Shown in pieces: positions 17,544-26,184 of a stretch of DNA of 64,000 nucleotides. How positions within the stretch are numbered: the first letter of the stretch is position 1; the number at the start of each line of letters is the position of its first letter. A program made the position numbers and the translations under genes. The notes under the pieces are model-generated. The model did no database searches, was not told the origin of the DNA, and saw nothing but the letters and a program-made list of their open reading frames with translations. This DNA is from Gammaproteobacteria bacterium. Its GTDB lineage: Bacteria > Pseudomonadota > Gammaproteobacteria > Steroidobacterales > GCA-2729495. The DNA lies in contig CP054183.1 in assembly GCA_015709695.1 (NCBI GenBank), forward strand, positions 1,848,992-1,912,991, in the 5' to 3' direction.

Positions 17544-18910
17544 CGCCGGACACCGCGCGCAGCGACGCCGCGCAGGACTACCCCGCGCCAGCCTATGCCT
17601 GGTACGTGGTCGTCGTCCTGACCTTCGGCTACGTGGTCTCCTTCCTCGACCGGCAGATCTTCGCGCTGCTGATCCAGCCGATCCGCGAGGACCTCGGCCT
17701 GAGCGACACCCAGGTGAGCCTGGTCGGCGGGCTCGCCTTCGCGCTGTTCTACACGCTGCTCGGCATCCCCATCGGCCGCCTGGCCGACCGGCGCAGCCGC
17801 CGCGGCCTGATCGCCATAGGCGTCACGCTCTGGTGCCTGATGACGGCCGCCTGCGGCCTGGCACGCAACTACTGGACCCTGTTCCTGGCGCGTGTCGGTG
17901 TCGGCGTCGGCGAGGCGACGCTGAATCCCGCGGCGCTGTCGCTCATCAGCGACTACTTCCCGCGCCACCGCCGCGGCCAGGCCATCAGCTTCTACAACAT
18001 GGGCGTGGGCCTCGGCGTCGGCATCGCCAACATCGTCGGCGCCTGGGCCATCTCCGTGGCGACCGCGGCACCTGCGATGGTGCTGCCCGGCTACGGCCCG
18101 CTCCAGCCCTGGCAGCTGGTGTTCATGTTCGTGGGCCTGCCGGGCCTGCTGGTGGCGCTGCTGATGTTCACCGTGCGCGAGCCGCCCCGCCGCGACCGGC
18201 TGCGCCTCGCCGGCGCCGACGGCACGGTCCAGGAACAGCTCTCCGTGGCAGACGCGCTGCGCTTCCTCGGCGCGCGCTGGAAGACCTACGCCACGCACTT
18301 CGTCGGCATGTCGGTGGTCACCATCATCGGCTATGCGCTGTTCTTCTGGGTGCCGACGATGTTCGTGCGCAGCTGGGGCTGGACGATCCCCGAGAGCGGC
18401 TATGCCTACGGCCTCATCACCCTGGTCTGCGGCCCGCTTGGCGTCAACCTCGGCGGCTGGATCGCCGACCGCCTCTACGCCCGCGGCATGCGCGATGGAC
18501 TCATGCGCACCAGCCTGTTCGCTGCCGCGCTGGTCTTCGTGCCCGCTTCGGTCATCGCACCGCTGATGCCCACGGCAGCCGGTGCCGTCCTGTTCCTGAT
18601 CCCGTCGAGCCTGGCTGGCGCCGCCATCACCGCCACGGGCGTGGCGGCGCTGATGATGATCACGCCCAACCAGCTGCGGGGGCAGGTGACGGCCCTCTAC
18701 TACTTCGTGCTCAATGCGCTGGGCCTGACCATCGGGCCGACGGCCGTGGCGCTCATCACCGACTATGGCTTCGGCGACCCGCAGGCGCTGCGCTATTCGC
18801 TGGCGGTTGTGGGTGCCGGCGCCGGCATCCTCGCCCTCGGCTTCCTCGCCACCAACCTGCGCCTGTATCGTGCCGCCATGCTGGAGGCCGAGGGCTGGGA
18901 CCAGCGCTGA
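17534..18910 (+). CDS. MFS transporter (Spinster-like)
   Basis: 458 residues. ATG 17534 overlaps the end of the flavocytochrome gene by 10 bp, indicating co-translation. Twelve-helix MFS pattern: YVVSFLDRQIFALLIQPIRE in helix 1, GIPIGRLADRRSRRGLIAIG between helices 2 and 3, GEATLNPAALSLISDYFPRH after helix 4, FYNMGVGLG in helix 5 and GGWIADRLYARG in the second half. The FLDRQI and DLGLSDTQ motifs are typical of the large Spinster-like group in Proteobacteria that often accompanies aromatic or steroid catabolic genes. The substrate is unknown. A good guess is that it moves the compound handled by the neighbouring flavocytochrome or molybdenum enzyme. Confidence 0.9.
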   Translation: MPLTPDTARSDAAQDYPAPAYAWYVVVVLTFGYVVSFLDRQIFALLIQPIREDLGLSDTQVSLVGGLAFALFYTLLGIPIGRLADRRSRRGLIAIGVTLWCLMTAACGLARNYWTLFLARVGVGVGEATLNPAALSLISDYFPRHRRGQAISFYNMGVGLGVGIANIVGAWAISVATAAPAMVLPGYGPLQPWQLVFMFVGLPGLLVALLMFTVREPPRRDRLRLAGADGTVQEQLSVADALRFLGARWKTYATHFVGMSVVTIIGYALFFWVPTMFVRSWGWTIPESGYAYGLITLVCGPLGVNLGGWIADRLYARGMRDGLMRTSLFAAALVFVPASVIAPLMPTAAGAVLFLIPSSLAGAAITATGVAALMMITPNQLRGQVTALYYFVLNALGLTIGPTAVALITDYGFGDPQALRYSLAVVGAGAGILALGFLATNLRLYRAAMLEAEGWDQR

Positions 18911-18923
18911 GGACGCCCCTGCT

Positions 18924-19976
18924 TCAGCCGTCGAACGCCGCCCTGACTACCGCCTCGGCCTGCGTCGCCTGGGCCGCCAGCGACGCGGCTGCCGCCATCT
19001 GGCTCTCGGCGCGCCGCTGGTTATGCTCGCTGGCACTGGCGAAGTCGCGGGCGTTCCAGCCGAAATAGCTCTCCTCGAGGGCATCGGCGCAGAAGCGCGC
19101 CGCCAGCTCGACGTAGATCCTGTGCGTGGCCGTCACCAGGCTGCGCCACTCGGCCGCGGTGACGAAGCCGGCGGCCGCTTCCGCGTAGCCGGTCACCGCC
19201 GCGCGGAACAACTCCAGCGAGAAGCAGGCCTGGGCATGGTCTTCGCCGCCGGGGTTGCACCAGGAGCGGAACGCGTCGCCGAGTTCCAGCGGCAGCTGCA
19301 TGTGCGCCAGCGTATCGAGGTCGACCAGGCAGAGGGCATGCTGGCCATCGTGCGAGAAGAGGATGTTGCCGGCCTTGGGGTCCCCGTGGACGATTCGCTC
19401 GGGTACCGCCTCCAGGGCGGGCAGGCCTGCGGCGGCAGCCAGTATGCGCCGCGCCAGCGGTTCCACCGCAGCGTAGCGCCGATGACCGGCGTGGCGGGCC
19501 AGTGCGGCACGCAGATTGGCCAGGTGCCGCGCCGTATCGTGCACGCCCGGCCGCGCGTTCTGAAAGCGATGCCGGAGGGGGCCCAGCGCCCGGTGGAAGC
19601 CCGCCAGCACCCGGCCCGCTTCGCGTGCCTGGCCGGGAAGCCCGAGGCGGTCCAGTGCCACGCCATCGATCCAGGTCAGCGCCCGCCACACCGCAGCGTC
19701 CTGCTCCACCCAGAGCGCACCGGTCGCGGTGCGGACCAGCAGCGGTGTCACCAGCCCCTGCCCGGCCAGGTGGCGCGTGACCACGTCGATGTCGGCATTG
19801 ATCGCGGCCTGGAAGATGGGGTGCAGCCGCTGCAGCACGAACCTCCCCTGCGGCGCATCCACGACGAAGGTCTGGTTGATGAGGCCCGCCCCCAGCGGCG
19901 CCACCGGGCTGCCCGCGGCGCCATAGGCCGCCAGCACCGGCTCGAGGCCTGCGGCAGGCGCCGCGGCAGGCGTCAT
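18924..19976 (-). CDS. Aminoglycoside-phosphotransferase-fold kinase
   Basis: 350 residues from ATG 19976 (a GTG at 19985 is also in frame). Small-molecule kinase fold of the APH/choline-kinase group: INQTFVVDAPQGRFVLQRLH near residue 35, Brenner-type catalytic loop IVHGDPKAGNILF near 195 and metal-binding LVDLDTLAH. The profile (LINQTF, then QRLHPIFQ, then FHRALG) resembles the group that phosphorylates N-acetylhexosamines or homoserine-like alcohols. The substrate cannot be fixed from sequence. It is convergent with the MFS gene (13 bp between stops) and divergent from erpA. Confidence 0.82.
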   Translation of the reverse strand: MTPAAAPAAGLEPVLAAYGAAGSPVAPLGAGLINQTFVVDAPQGRFVLQRLHPIFQAAINADIDVVTRHLAGQGLVTPLLVRTATGALWVEQDAAVWRALTWIDGVALDRLGLPGQAREAGRVLAGFHRALGPLRHRFQNARPGVHDTARHLANLRAALARHAGHRRYAAVEPLARRILAAAAGLPALEAVPERIVHGDPKAGNILFSHDGQHALCLVDLDTLAHMQLPLELGDAFRSWCNPGGEDHAQACFSLELFRAAVTGYAEAAAGFVTAAEWRSLVTATHRIYVELAARFCADALEESYFGWNARDFASASEHNQRRAESQMAAAASLAAQATQAEAVVRAAFDG

Positions 19977-20033
19977 GGCGCCCACGCCCGGCTTCCTTGA
20001 CAGTGCCCGCCCAGCCCCCGGAGACTATGCGGC

Positions 20034-20387
20034 ATGGATACTTCCACGAGCGACGATGCCCCCGGGCTGGTGTTCACGGACGCGGCGGCCGCCAAGGTCT
20101 CGACGCTGATCCGTGACGAAGGCAATCCGAACCTCAAGCTGCGGGTGTTCATCTCGGGTGGCGGCTGTTCCGGTTTCCAGTACGGCTTCACCTTCGACGA
20201 GAACTCCGAGGAAGGCGACACCCACGTGGAAAACCAGGGCGTCACGCTGCTGGTGGACCCCATGAGCATCCAGTACCTCGCCGGTGCGGAGATAGATTAC
20301 AAGGAAGACCTCGAGGGCGCGCGCTTCGTGATCCGCAACCCGGGTGCGGCCACGACCTGCGGCTGCGGCTCCTCCTTCTCGGTCTAG
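20034..20387 (+). CDS. erpA: Iron-sulfur cluster insertion protein ErpA
   Basis: 117 residues, the standard size. A-type carrier with all three cluster-binding cysteines: C45 in [12 protein letters not shown] and C109/C111 in [11 protein letters not shown] at the C-terminus. [20 protein letters not shown] is a clear ErpA signature. It receives [4Fe-4S] clusters from the assembly machinery and passes them to apo-enzymes. Its stop overlaps the stop of the opposing MarR gene by 4 bp. Confidence 0.95.
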   Translation: MDTSTSDDAPGLVFTDAAAAKVSTLIRDEGNPNLKLRVFISGGGCSGFQYGFTFDENSEEGDTHVENQGVTLLVDPMSIQYLAGAEIDYKEDLEGARFVIRNPGAATTCGCGSSFSV

Positions 20388-20983
20388 CGTCTCGCCGGCT
20401 TCTCCCTGCCGCCGGCACCACAATCCTTGCAGTGCACGCACAGCTGCTCGAGCTCGGCAGCGGTCAGCGGCTCGTGCATCAGCCGGCAGGTGAATCCCGT
20501 GTCACTGCAGCCCGAGAGGTGCCCGCACAGGGTGCAGATGCCCGGGACCGGGCGCTCGCGTTCCACCGAGAGCCGGTGAAGCATCAGGCGCAGCCCGCTG
20601 GCGGTGCGATCGCGCTGGGCAGGGGTGAGGGTGTTGGCCGCGTCGACCACAGCCTCGAACGGATCCCTGGCCAGTTGCCGGCGTGCCTTGTCGGTGAGGT
20701 TGAAGGTGGCGCTGCGCCCATCCCGCGTCGAGCGCACGCGGGTCAGGAAGCCGCGCTCCACCAGGCTCTTGACGGTCTGCGAGGCGGTGCCGCGCGTCGT
20801 GGAATGGAACTCGGCGAAGGCCGATACCGTGCGCGAGAAACGGTTGGCGCGGGCGAAGAATCGCAGCGCCATCCACTGGGCAGGCGTCAGGCTCGCCGCG
20901 GAGGATTCGCCGTAGGCCGCCCTGCCGAGTTGCAGCGCCAGCTCGGCCACGCGCCGCTCGGCGCTGAGTTTCTGCCTGGCCAT
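20384..20983 (-). CDS. MarR-family regulator with seven-cysteine C-terminal tail
   Basis: 199 residues from ATG 20983 (the longer frame to 21094 runs into the divergent iscA gene). A winged helix-turn-helix of MarR type spans about residues 20-120 ([39 protein letters not shown], wing [20 protein letters not shown]). The C-terminal 50 residues carry seven cysteines ([28 protein letters not shown]), unusual for MarR and suited to a zinc or iron-sulfur site. It sits between erpA and iscA and is divergent from iscA, with a palindrome over the iscA -35. Inference: it senses iron-sulfur or metal status and controls this island. Confidence 0.85.
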   Translation of the reverse strand: MARQKLSAERRVAELALQLGRAAYGESSAASLTPAQWMALRFFARANRFSRTVSAFAEFHSTTRGTASQTVKSLVERGFLTRVRSTRDGRSATFNLTDKARRQLARDPFEAVVDAANTLTPAQRDRTASGLRLMLHRLSVERERPVPGICTLCGHLSGCSDTGFTCRLMHEPLTAAELEQLCVHCKDCGAGGREKPARR

Positions 20984-20996
20984 GCGCCGATGGTAG

Positions 20997-21029
20997 CGGA
21001 GCCCCAAAATGTTGACAATTTCGGCTCCG
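20997..21029. promoter_or_regulatory. Palindromic operator overlapping the iscA promoter -35
   Basis: Arms CGGAGCC (20997-21003) and GGCTCCG (21023-21029) with inner arms AAAT and ATTT around GTTGACA. A -35-like TTGACA (21012-21017) lies at the centre; TATCCG (21036-21041) is a possible -10. The position between the MarR start and the iscA start suggests binding by that MarR protein, blocking or controlling both directions. Confidence 0.5.
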
Positions 21030-21086
21030 GCCCGATATCCGGTAACATGCGCACATGGTTTTGAGCCGAAACCAGGATCCCCTGCC

Positions 21087-21413
21087 ATGGCCATCCACCT
21101 GACCGAAACTGCCGCCCGCCGGGTCCGCGACTACCTGGCCCGCAACGCCGCTGCCGTGGGGCTGCGCCTCGGCGTGCGCAAGTCGGGCTGCTCGGGCTGG
21201 ACCTATACGGTGGAGTTCGCCGAGGCGGTGGGTGCCGGGGACGTGGAGATGGACGCGGCCGGTGTCCGGCTGGTGGTCGCCGCGGACAGCCTGCCGTTCC
21301 TGGACGGTGCCGAGATCGACTACGTGCGCGAAGGCCTGAACGAGAAGTTCACCTTCCGCAATCCCAACGCTGCCAGCCAGTGCGGCTGCGGCGAAAGCTT
21401 CAGCGTGCAATAG
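21087..21413 (+). CDS. iscA: A-type iron-sulfur carrier IscA/HesB family
   Basis: 108 residues from ATG 21087; an upstream in-frame start at 21009 would put the promoter inside the gene. The three conserved cysteines are C35 (RKSGCSGWTYTVEF) and C99/C101 (SQCGCGESFSVQ). DGAEIDYVREGLNEKFTFRN matches IscA and SufA. No iscS, iscU or fdx is nearby, so isc versus suf origin is not decided; the symbol is the best guess. It is followed after 19 bp by the glutaredoxin fusion, so both act together in cluster transfer. Confidence 0.85.
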   Translation: MAIHLTETAARRVRDYLARNAAAVGLRLGVRKSGCSGWTYTVEFAEAVGAGDVEMDAAGVRLVVAADSLPFLDGAEIDYVREGLNEKFTFRNPNAASQCGCGESFSVQ

Positions 21414-21432
21414 CACCAGGACCTGCAGGACC

Positions 21433-22353
21433 ATGGATACCCAGACCCGCGAGATCATCGAAGACGTGTTGCGGAGCAACCGCGTGGTGCTCTTCATGAA
21501 GGGCCAGCGCCAGCAGCCGCAGTGCGGGTTCTCGGCCAAGACCGTGGCGGCCCTGGACATGCTGCTGCCCGAGTACCTCGACATCAACGTCCTCGACCAC
21601 CCGGAGATCCGCGAGGGCATCAAGGTCTACGGCAACTGGCCGACCATCCCCCAGCTCTACGTCGGCGGCGAGCTCATCGGCGGCAGCGACATCGTGCTGC
21701 AGATGTTCGAGTCCGGCGAGCTGGCCGAGGTGCTCGGCGTCGAGGCGCCGGCCAGTGGCACGCCGCGCGTGGAGGTGGCGGCCGACGCGGCGGCGATGAT
21801 GCGCAGCGCCATGGAGCAGCGTCAGGGCGTGGTGGTGCACCTGCGCATCGATGCCCGCTGGCAGCATGCGCTGAGCCTCGGTCCGGTTGCCGCGGGCGAT
21901 CTCTGCGTCGCCACCGGTGGCATCGACCTCTACATGGAACCCTGGACGGCGGCCCGTGCCGACGGCCTGCGCATCAGCATGGAAGAAAGCCTGCAGGGCA
22001 CCCGCGCCAGGTTCGACAATCCCAACGCGCCGCCGCCCGTGCAGCAGATGAGCGTCAGCTCGCTCAAGGCGCGCATGGATGCCGGTGAAGCGCTGCAGCT
22101 CATCGACGTGCGTGGCCCGGACGAGCGCGAAAAGGCCGCCATCGCCGGCGCGCGGCCCTGGGACGAAGCCACCGACCGCATGCTCGATGCACTGCCCCGC
22201 GATGCCATGGTGGTGTTCCACTGCCACAAGGGCGGACGCAGCCAGAAGGCCGCCGAGTACCTGCGCGGCCGCGGCTTCCGCAACGTGCACAACCTCGCCG
22301 GCGGCATCGACGCCTGGTCGCTGGAAATCGACCCGGCGGTGCCGCGCTACTGA
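21433..22353 (+). CDS. Monothiol glutaredoxin / degenerate IscA-like / rhodanese fusion
   Basis: 306 residues with three parts. Residues 1-105 are a Grx4/GrxD-type monothiol glutaredoxin with the CGFS site at C31 (QPQCGFSAKT), WPTIPQLYVGGELIGGSDI and a glutathione-binding pattern. Residues about 110-205 resemble an A-type carrier (DAAAMMRSAMEQRQGVVVHL, ending RARFDNPNAPPP) but lack all three cluster cysteines. Residues about 205-306 are a rhodanese domain with active-site C264 (VFHCHKGGRSQKAAEY). Monothiol Grx proteins bind a bridging [2Fe-2S] cluster and rhodaneses handle sulfane sulfur. Joining them through a dead carrier domain suggests a scaffold for cluster or sulfur handover to the adjacent IscA. 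Confidence 0.88.
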   Translation: MDTQTREIIEDVLRSNRVVLFMKGQRQQPQCGFSAKTVAALDMLLPEYLDINVLDHPEIREGIKVYGNWPTIPQLYVGGELIGGSDIVLQMFESGELAEVLGVEAPASGTPRVEVAADAAAMMRSAMEQRQGVVVHLRIDARWQHALSLGPVAAGDLCVATGGIDLYMEPWTAARADGLRISMEESLQGTRARFDNPNAPPPVQQMSVSSLKARMDAGEALQLIDVRGPDEREKAAIAGARPWDEATDRMLDALPRDAMVVFHCHKGGRSQKAAEYLRGRGFRNVHNLAGGIDAWSLEIDPAVPRY

Positions 22354-22359
22354 TGCGCC

Positions 22360-23847
22360 TCAGGGCGGCGCCGGGCAGTCCTGCAGGCCGGGGTCGTCAT
22401 CCACCGAAAGGAACCCCACCGGCAGCACGCCACCCAGGCTGTCGGTGATCAGCTCCGTGTAGATGCCACCGGCGGCCAGCGTCATGCGCTTGCTCAGCAG
22501 CACCACCGGCGGACCGGCGGTTGCCGCGGTGTCACCGCGCGCCAGGACCACCTGGTAATCGCCCGGCACCAGCTGCCGGTAGCCGATGTCCGAGCCCAGC
22601 ACCAGGTTGTAGAAATCCGGCTCCTCGTCATCGAGCGCAGCACAGGGCGGGGTGATGTAGAGCTCCAGCCGGTCGGTGGCGGGGTCGCCCTCCAGCGTCG
22701 CCGACGCGGCCAGCGAGAAATCGACGACGCGCAATTGCGCTGCCGTGGCCATGCGCCGCGTGCCCAGCAGGGTCTGCATCCCGGTGGTGGTGGTCGTGTC
22801 GGTGTCGGCAACCAGGCCATCGATCACCATGGTGCTCGCCACGCCGGCAGCCAGCGTCCCGGACAGGGTCCTGGCGCTGACACCGGCATCGGCTGCCTTC
22901 TGGGTCTTGATGCCGTAGGCACCCGGCGCGATGCCATGGAACGCGCCGACGAAGCCGTAGGGCTGGGCGCACTCCTCCAGCACGGTGTCGGTCTCGGTGG
23001 TCAATGGATCGCAGGCTTGCCTCGCGGTGCCATCCACGGAGAGCGCATTGATGAAGCTGTCGATCGCGTAACTGCCAGGCGAGGCGTTGACGAAGCGTGC
23101 CTGGGCCTTGGCCGCCTTGTCCAGGATCAGGGCAGAACCACTTCCCGACAGCACCACGAGGTTGATCCTGCGCGTCGCCGAATCGACCCCCGGGTTGGCG
23201 ATGATCGCCACCGTCCATGCGCCCTCCAGCGGCAGGTACAGCTGGCCCGAATCGAGCAGCACGGTCTGCGGCTGCCCGGCTTCGGTGACAACGATCTGGT
23301 TGTTGCCGCCGGTGACCTCGACCTCGGACGTGTAAGCCTTGTAGGCCAGGCCCGCCGTGAGCTGCGTGCCCGGGTTGGCCAGGGTCCCGGGCGCGAGCAG
23401 GTACACGTCGACCGGCCCGACGGCGGAGCTGGCGTTGATGAACTGCAAGCGGGTCTTGCCCGTGGGCACGCCGCGGGTACGGGTGGCGATCTGCACCACC
23501 TCCTCGGCCTGGCCCGCTGCCTGTCCCAGCACCACCAAGGTCAGCTCGTCGTTGACGGCGAAGGAGTGGCTGGCATCGTGCAGCGTGCGGTAGGCCGGGC
23601 TCGCATCCGCGGGCAGCGCCTCGTCGATACGCACCGCGGTCTGCCCGGCCGCCTGCACCACCCAGGGCGTGCCCGAGCCGTAGTCGTAGCCGCTGGCCCG
23701 GGTCGCGCCATTGACGATCAGCGACATGCGCGATCCGTCCGGCACCGCATTGAGGATCCGCACGGCGCTGCTGCTCGCGTCCTGCTTGTTGACGCAACCG
23801 CCGGTGCCGGCCATCAGCAGCACCACCATCCATGTCCATCGCTTCAT
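22360..23847 (-). CDS. DUF4397-type repeat lipoprotein
   Basis: 495 residues from ATG 23847, with a lipobox (LLMAGTGGC, cysteine near residue 18). Successive beta-rich modules begin with VRILNAVPDGSRMSLIVNG, LQFINASSAVGPVDVYLLAP and ARFVNASPGSYAIDSFI, the pattern of DUF4397 domains in surface lipoproteins of Proteobacteria. Cysteines near the C-terminus (CDPLTTETDTVLEEC and PPCAAL) may form disulfides. Function unknown, probably in the cell envelope. It is convergent with the glutaredoxin fusion (6 bp between stops) and is followed by no coupled gene. Confidence 0.75.
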   Translation of the reverse strand: MKRWTWMVVLLMAGTGGCVNKQDASSSAVRILNAVPDGSRMSLIVNGATRASGYDYGSGTPWVVQAAGQTAVRIDEALPADASPAYRTLHDASHSFAVNDELTLVVLGQAAGQAEEVVQIATRTRGVPTGKTRLQFINASSAVGPVDVYLLAPGTLANPGTQLTAGLAYKAYTSEVEVTGGNNQIVVTEAGQPQTVLLDSGQLYLPLEGAWTVAIIANPGVDSATRRINLVVLSGSGSALILDKAAKAQARFVNASPGSYAIDSFINALSVDGTARQACDPLTTETDTVLEECAQPYGFVGAFHGIAPGAYGIKTQKAADAGVSARTLSGTLAAGVASTMVIDGLVADTDTTTTTGMQTLLGTRRMATAAQLRVVDFSLAASATLEGDPATDRLELYITPPCAALDDEEPDFYNLVLGSDIGYRQLVPGDYQVVLARGDTAATAGPPVVLLSKRMTLAAGGIYTELITDSLGGVLPVGFLSVDDDPGLQDCPAPP

Positions 23848-23878
23848 TCTTCTTCTCCGCCCGGCGGGGTCGCGATCG

Positions 23879-24304
23879 CTAGGGCAGGCAGGTGGAACCT
23901 TCACGAGGCAGCAGCGGGAAGCCGGCCGGCTGCTGAAGTGTGGCGGTATCGGCAGGCGGGTCCACTTCCGGCGGCAGCAGGTACAGCCTGCCGTCATTCT
24001 CCAGCTGCGTGCGGTAGGCACCGCGCAGCATCCAGTCCGTGGCGCGGAACTCGTCCGGCTTGCGATCCGGGGCGATATAGGTGTGGACGCAACCGCTCCA
24101 GAAGACAATCAGTGCGCGTCCGCTGTCGGTCGGATACTTGAAGGTGCCCTCCCGGCCCGGGCGCAGTTCATTGTCCTCGACGAGGACCGTATGGCCGCTG
24201 TTGTTGTAGAAGCGGACCACGGACATCCCGGGCCCCTTCTGGAACAGGCTGCAGGAACTGAGTGCCAGCAGCGCGGCCAGCGGGATGAGCGACCTGATCT
24301 TCAT
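23879..24304 (-). CDS. Small lipoprotein, unknown function
   Basis: 141 residues from ATG 24304. Clear lipoprotein signal (MKIRSLIPLAALLALSSCS, cysteine at 18). The mature part begins VVRFYNNSGHTVLVEDNELR, a pattern of small beta-sandwich envelope proteins. The C-terminus is rich in proline and leucine. It lies 31 bp upstream of the DUF4397 lipoprotein gene and probably shares its transcript, with L,D-transpeptidase upstream; all three gene products go to the envelope. No family recognised. Confidence 0.7.
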   Translation of the reverse strand: MKIRSLIPLAALLALSSCSLFQKGPGMSVVRFYNNSGHTVLVEDNELRPGREGTFKYPTDSGRALIVFWSGCVHTYIAPDRKPDEFRATDWMLRGAYRTQLENDGRLYLLPPEVDPPADTATLQQPAGFPLLPREGSTCLP

Positions 24305-24386
24305 TCTGCATTCTCCATGGCCGGCGCGTCTTCGCCCAGGCGGGGTGTGGCAATCCAGCTGCCTATTGTGCCGGTCCCGGGCCGGC

Positions 24387-26135
24387 TCACAAAGGATCGG
24401 GTGCGAATTTCCCCAGTCCGGCGACCTGGCGGTCGGGCCGCTGCAGGCTGACCGGTCCATCCAGGGCGGCGAGCAGCGCCGCGTCCCGGCCATAGACATC
24501 GCGGTAGAAGCGCGTCACGCCCGAGCGGTCCGCCACCGCGGTGAGGTAGACCAGCAGCACCGGCACCGGCGAGCGCAGCCGGACGCGCCGCGTCTTGCCG
24601 GTGGCGATGGCGGCTTCCAGCGCCTTGCGGTCCCACTGCGGATCATCCAGCACCAGCGCCGCGAGCGCCAGCGGGTCTTCGACGCGGATGCACCCCGAGC
24701 TGAAGTCGCGCTCCGGCTTGTCGAACAGCGCCCTGGCCGGCGTATCGTGCAGGTACACCGCGTACCGGTTGGGAAACATGAGCTTGATGCGGCCGAGGGC
24801 ATTGTTCGGCCCCGGCTCCTGACGCAGCGTGTAGGGAATGCCGCGGCCGTAGGCCGCCCAGTCGATGCCCCGCGGGTCCACCGTCCGCCCGTTGCGATCG
24901 ATGACGCTGATGTTCTCGCGCGCCAGGTAGCCCGGATCGCGCCGCAGCTTCGGCAGGATGTCCTCGCGCAGGATGGTCGGCGGCACCGTCCAGGTGGGGT
25001 TGAGGTCGAGGTAGGTCATCAGCCCGCCGAAGATCGGTGTCTGCCGCGCCGCCCGGCCCACGACCACCCGGCTGCTCCAGACCACGGCATGCTCGCGCAC
25101 GAAAGCGACGCGAAAGCCGGCCACGTTGACCACGACGTAGGTGTCCGGCACATCGTCGGCCAGCCAGCGCACCCGCTCCAGGGACATGCGCAGCTGGTCG
25201 ACGCGGGCCTGTGCGGGCACATTGAGGGCCGCCAGGGTCCTGGCTCCCACGCTGCCGTCACGGGCCAGGGCATGGCGCTCCTGGAAACGCTGTACCGCGC
25301 CGGCAAGGGCGGCATCGAACAACCCGGCATCGCCTCCGTCCGGGCCCGCCGGCAGGTCGCCTTCCAGCGTCAGCCGCTGGCGCAGCACGGCCACGCGGGC
25401 ATCGCGGTCCCCGGTGCGCAGCACCGGCCCGTCGGCCACGAGCGGCCAGCCGCCACCCGCGACGATGGCGCGGTAGTGTGCCAGCGCCTGCTGCAGTTGC
25501 CGGTACCAGGGCCCGCCAGGCAGCCGGCTTTCCAGGAAGCCCTGGAGCGAGGGCGCCGCCACGGCCTCGGCCAGCACGGTGACGGGATCGGCATCGTTGG
25601 CGAAGCCCCGGCGGAAATTCCAGGCCGGCTCCATCGCTGCCGGATCCACCTTGCCGAAGTGCAGCTGATGGCCGTAGCGGATCAGGGCCTCGGTGAGCAG
25701 CAGGTCGAGTTCCGCCCGGGAATCCGGCCCGGCAGCCGCCGGCACCAGCGCCTGCAATCGGCTGGCGAAGAAGTCCTCCGGGTCGAGGCCATGCTCGGCG
25801 GCCCGCCCGATGAGCGTGCGCAGGCCCGCCACGCGGGCCGGGTCGTCCCACGCCGGCTGGTAACCGCGCCGGGCATAGAACTCGGCGAGGATGTCTTCAC
25901 GGCCCAGCACAACGCCCTGCAGCTCGAGCCGGCCAGCCGTACGCAACTCGGTCACCCGCTGGCGCAGCGCGGCAACCAGCGCATCGCTGCCATCTGCCAG
26001 GGCAGGCTGCACCCCCGCCAGCAGCAGCGTCAGCAGCAGGAACAGCCACCGCGGCGGAGAACCGCGGCCCGGCTCATTCACGGAAGTGCGCAGGCCGTCG
26101 TTGCCGCATGAGGCGGCCTCTGGGAGAATCGCCAT
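24387..26135 (-). CDS. ldtD: L,D-transpeptidase of the YcbB/LdtD type
   Basis: 582 residues; a GTG at 26081 would give a shorter leader. A signal anchor at about 28-48 is followed by a scaffolding domain (EFYARRGYQPAWDDPARVAG), a peptidoglycan-binding repeat (about 265-320, LRQRLTLEGDL then RFQERHALARDGSVGARTLA) and the YkuD catalytic domain with the HDTP histidine and SSGCIRV, catalytic C482. YcbB makes 3-3 cross-links in peptidoglycan from the periplasmic side. Divergent from the DUF882 gene at 26185, the homologue of YcbK, which is also next to ycbB in E. coli, so this looks like ancestral order. Confidence 0.92.
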   Translation of the reverse strand: MAILPEAASCGNDGLRTSVNEPGRGSPPRWLFLLLTLLLAGVQPALADGSDALVAALRQRVTELRTAGRLELQGVVLGREDILAEFYARRGYQPAWDDPARVAGLRTLIGRAAEHGLDPEDFFASRLQALVPAAAGPDSRAELDLLLTEALIRYGHQLHFGKVDPAAMEPAWNFRRGFANDADPVTVLAEAVAAPSLQGFLESRLPGGPWYRQLQQALAHYRAIVAGGGWPLVADGPVLRTGDRDARVAVLRQRLTLEGDLPAGPDGGDAGLFDAALAGAVQRFQERHALARDGSVGARTLAALNVPAQARVDQLRMSLERVRWLADDVPDTYVVVNVAGFRVAFVREHAVVWSSRVVVGRAARQTPIFGGLMTYLDLNPTWTVPPTILREDILPKLRRDPGYLARENISVIDRNGRTVDPRGIDWAAYGRGIPYTLRQEPGPNNALGRIKLMFPNRYAVYLHDTPARALFDKPERDFSSGCIRVEDPLALAALVLDDPQWDRKALEAAIATGKTRRVRLRSPVPVLLVYLTAVADRSGVTRFYRDVYGRDAALLAALDGPVSLQRPDRQVAGLGKFAPDPL

Positions 26136-26184
26136 CTTCTGTCAAACAGCCTCGGCTCAGAAAAGAGGCATGCGGGAGGGACGC

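Noticed and set aside
21002-21016. TTGAC near iscA as a sixth regulon operator
   Set aside because: The left half-site is CCCCA, so the GTCAA-N5-TTGAC dyad is absent; the palindrome there is a different one.
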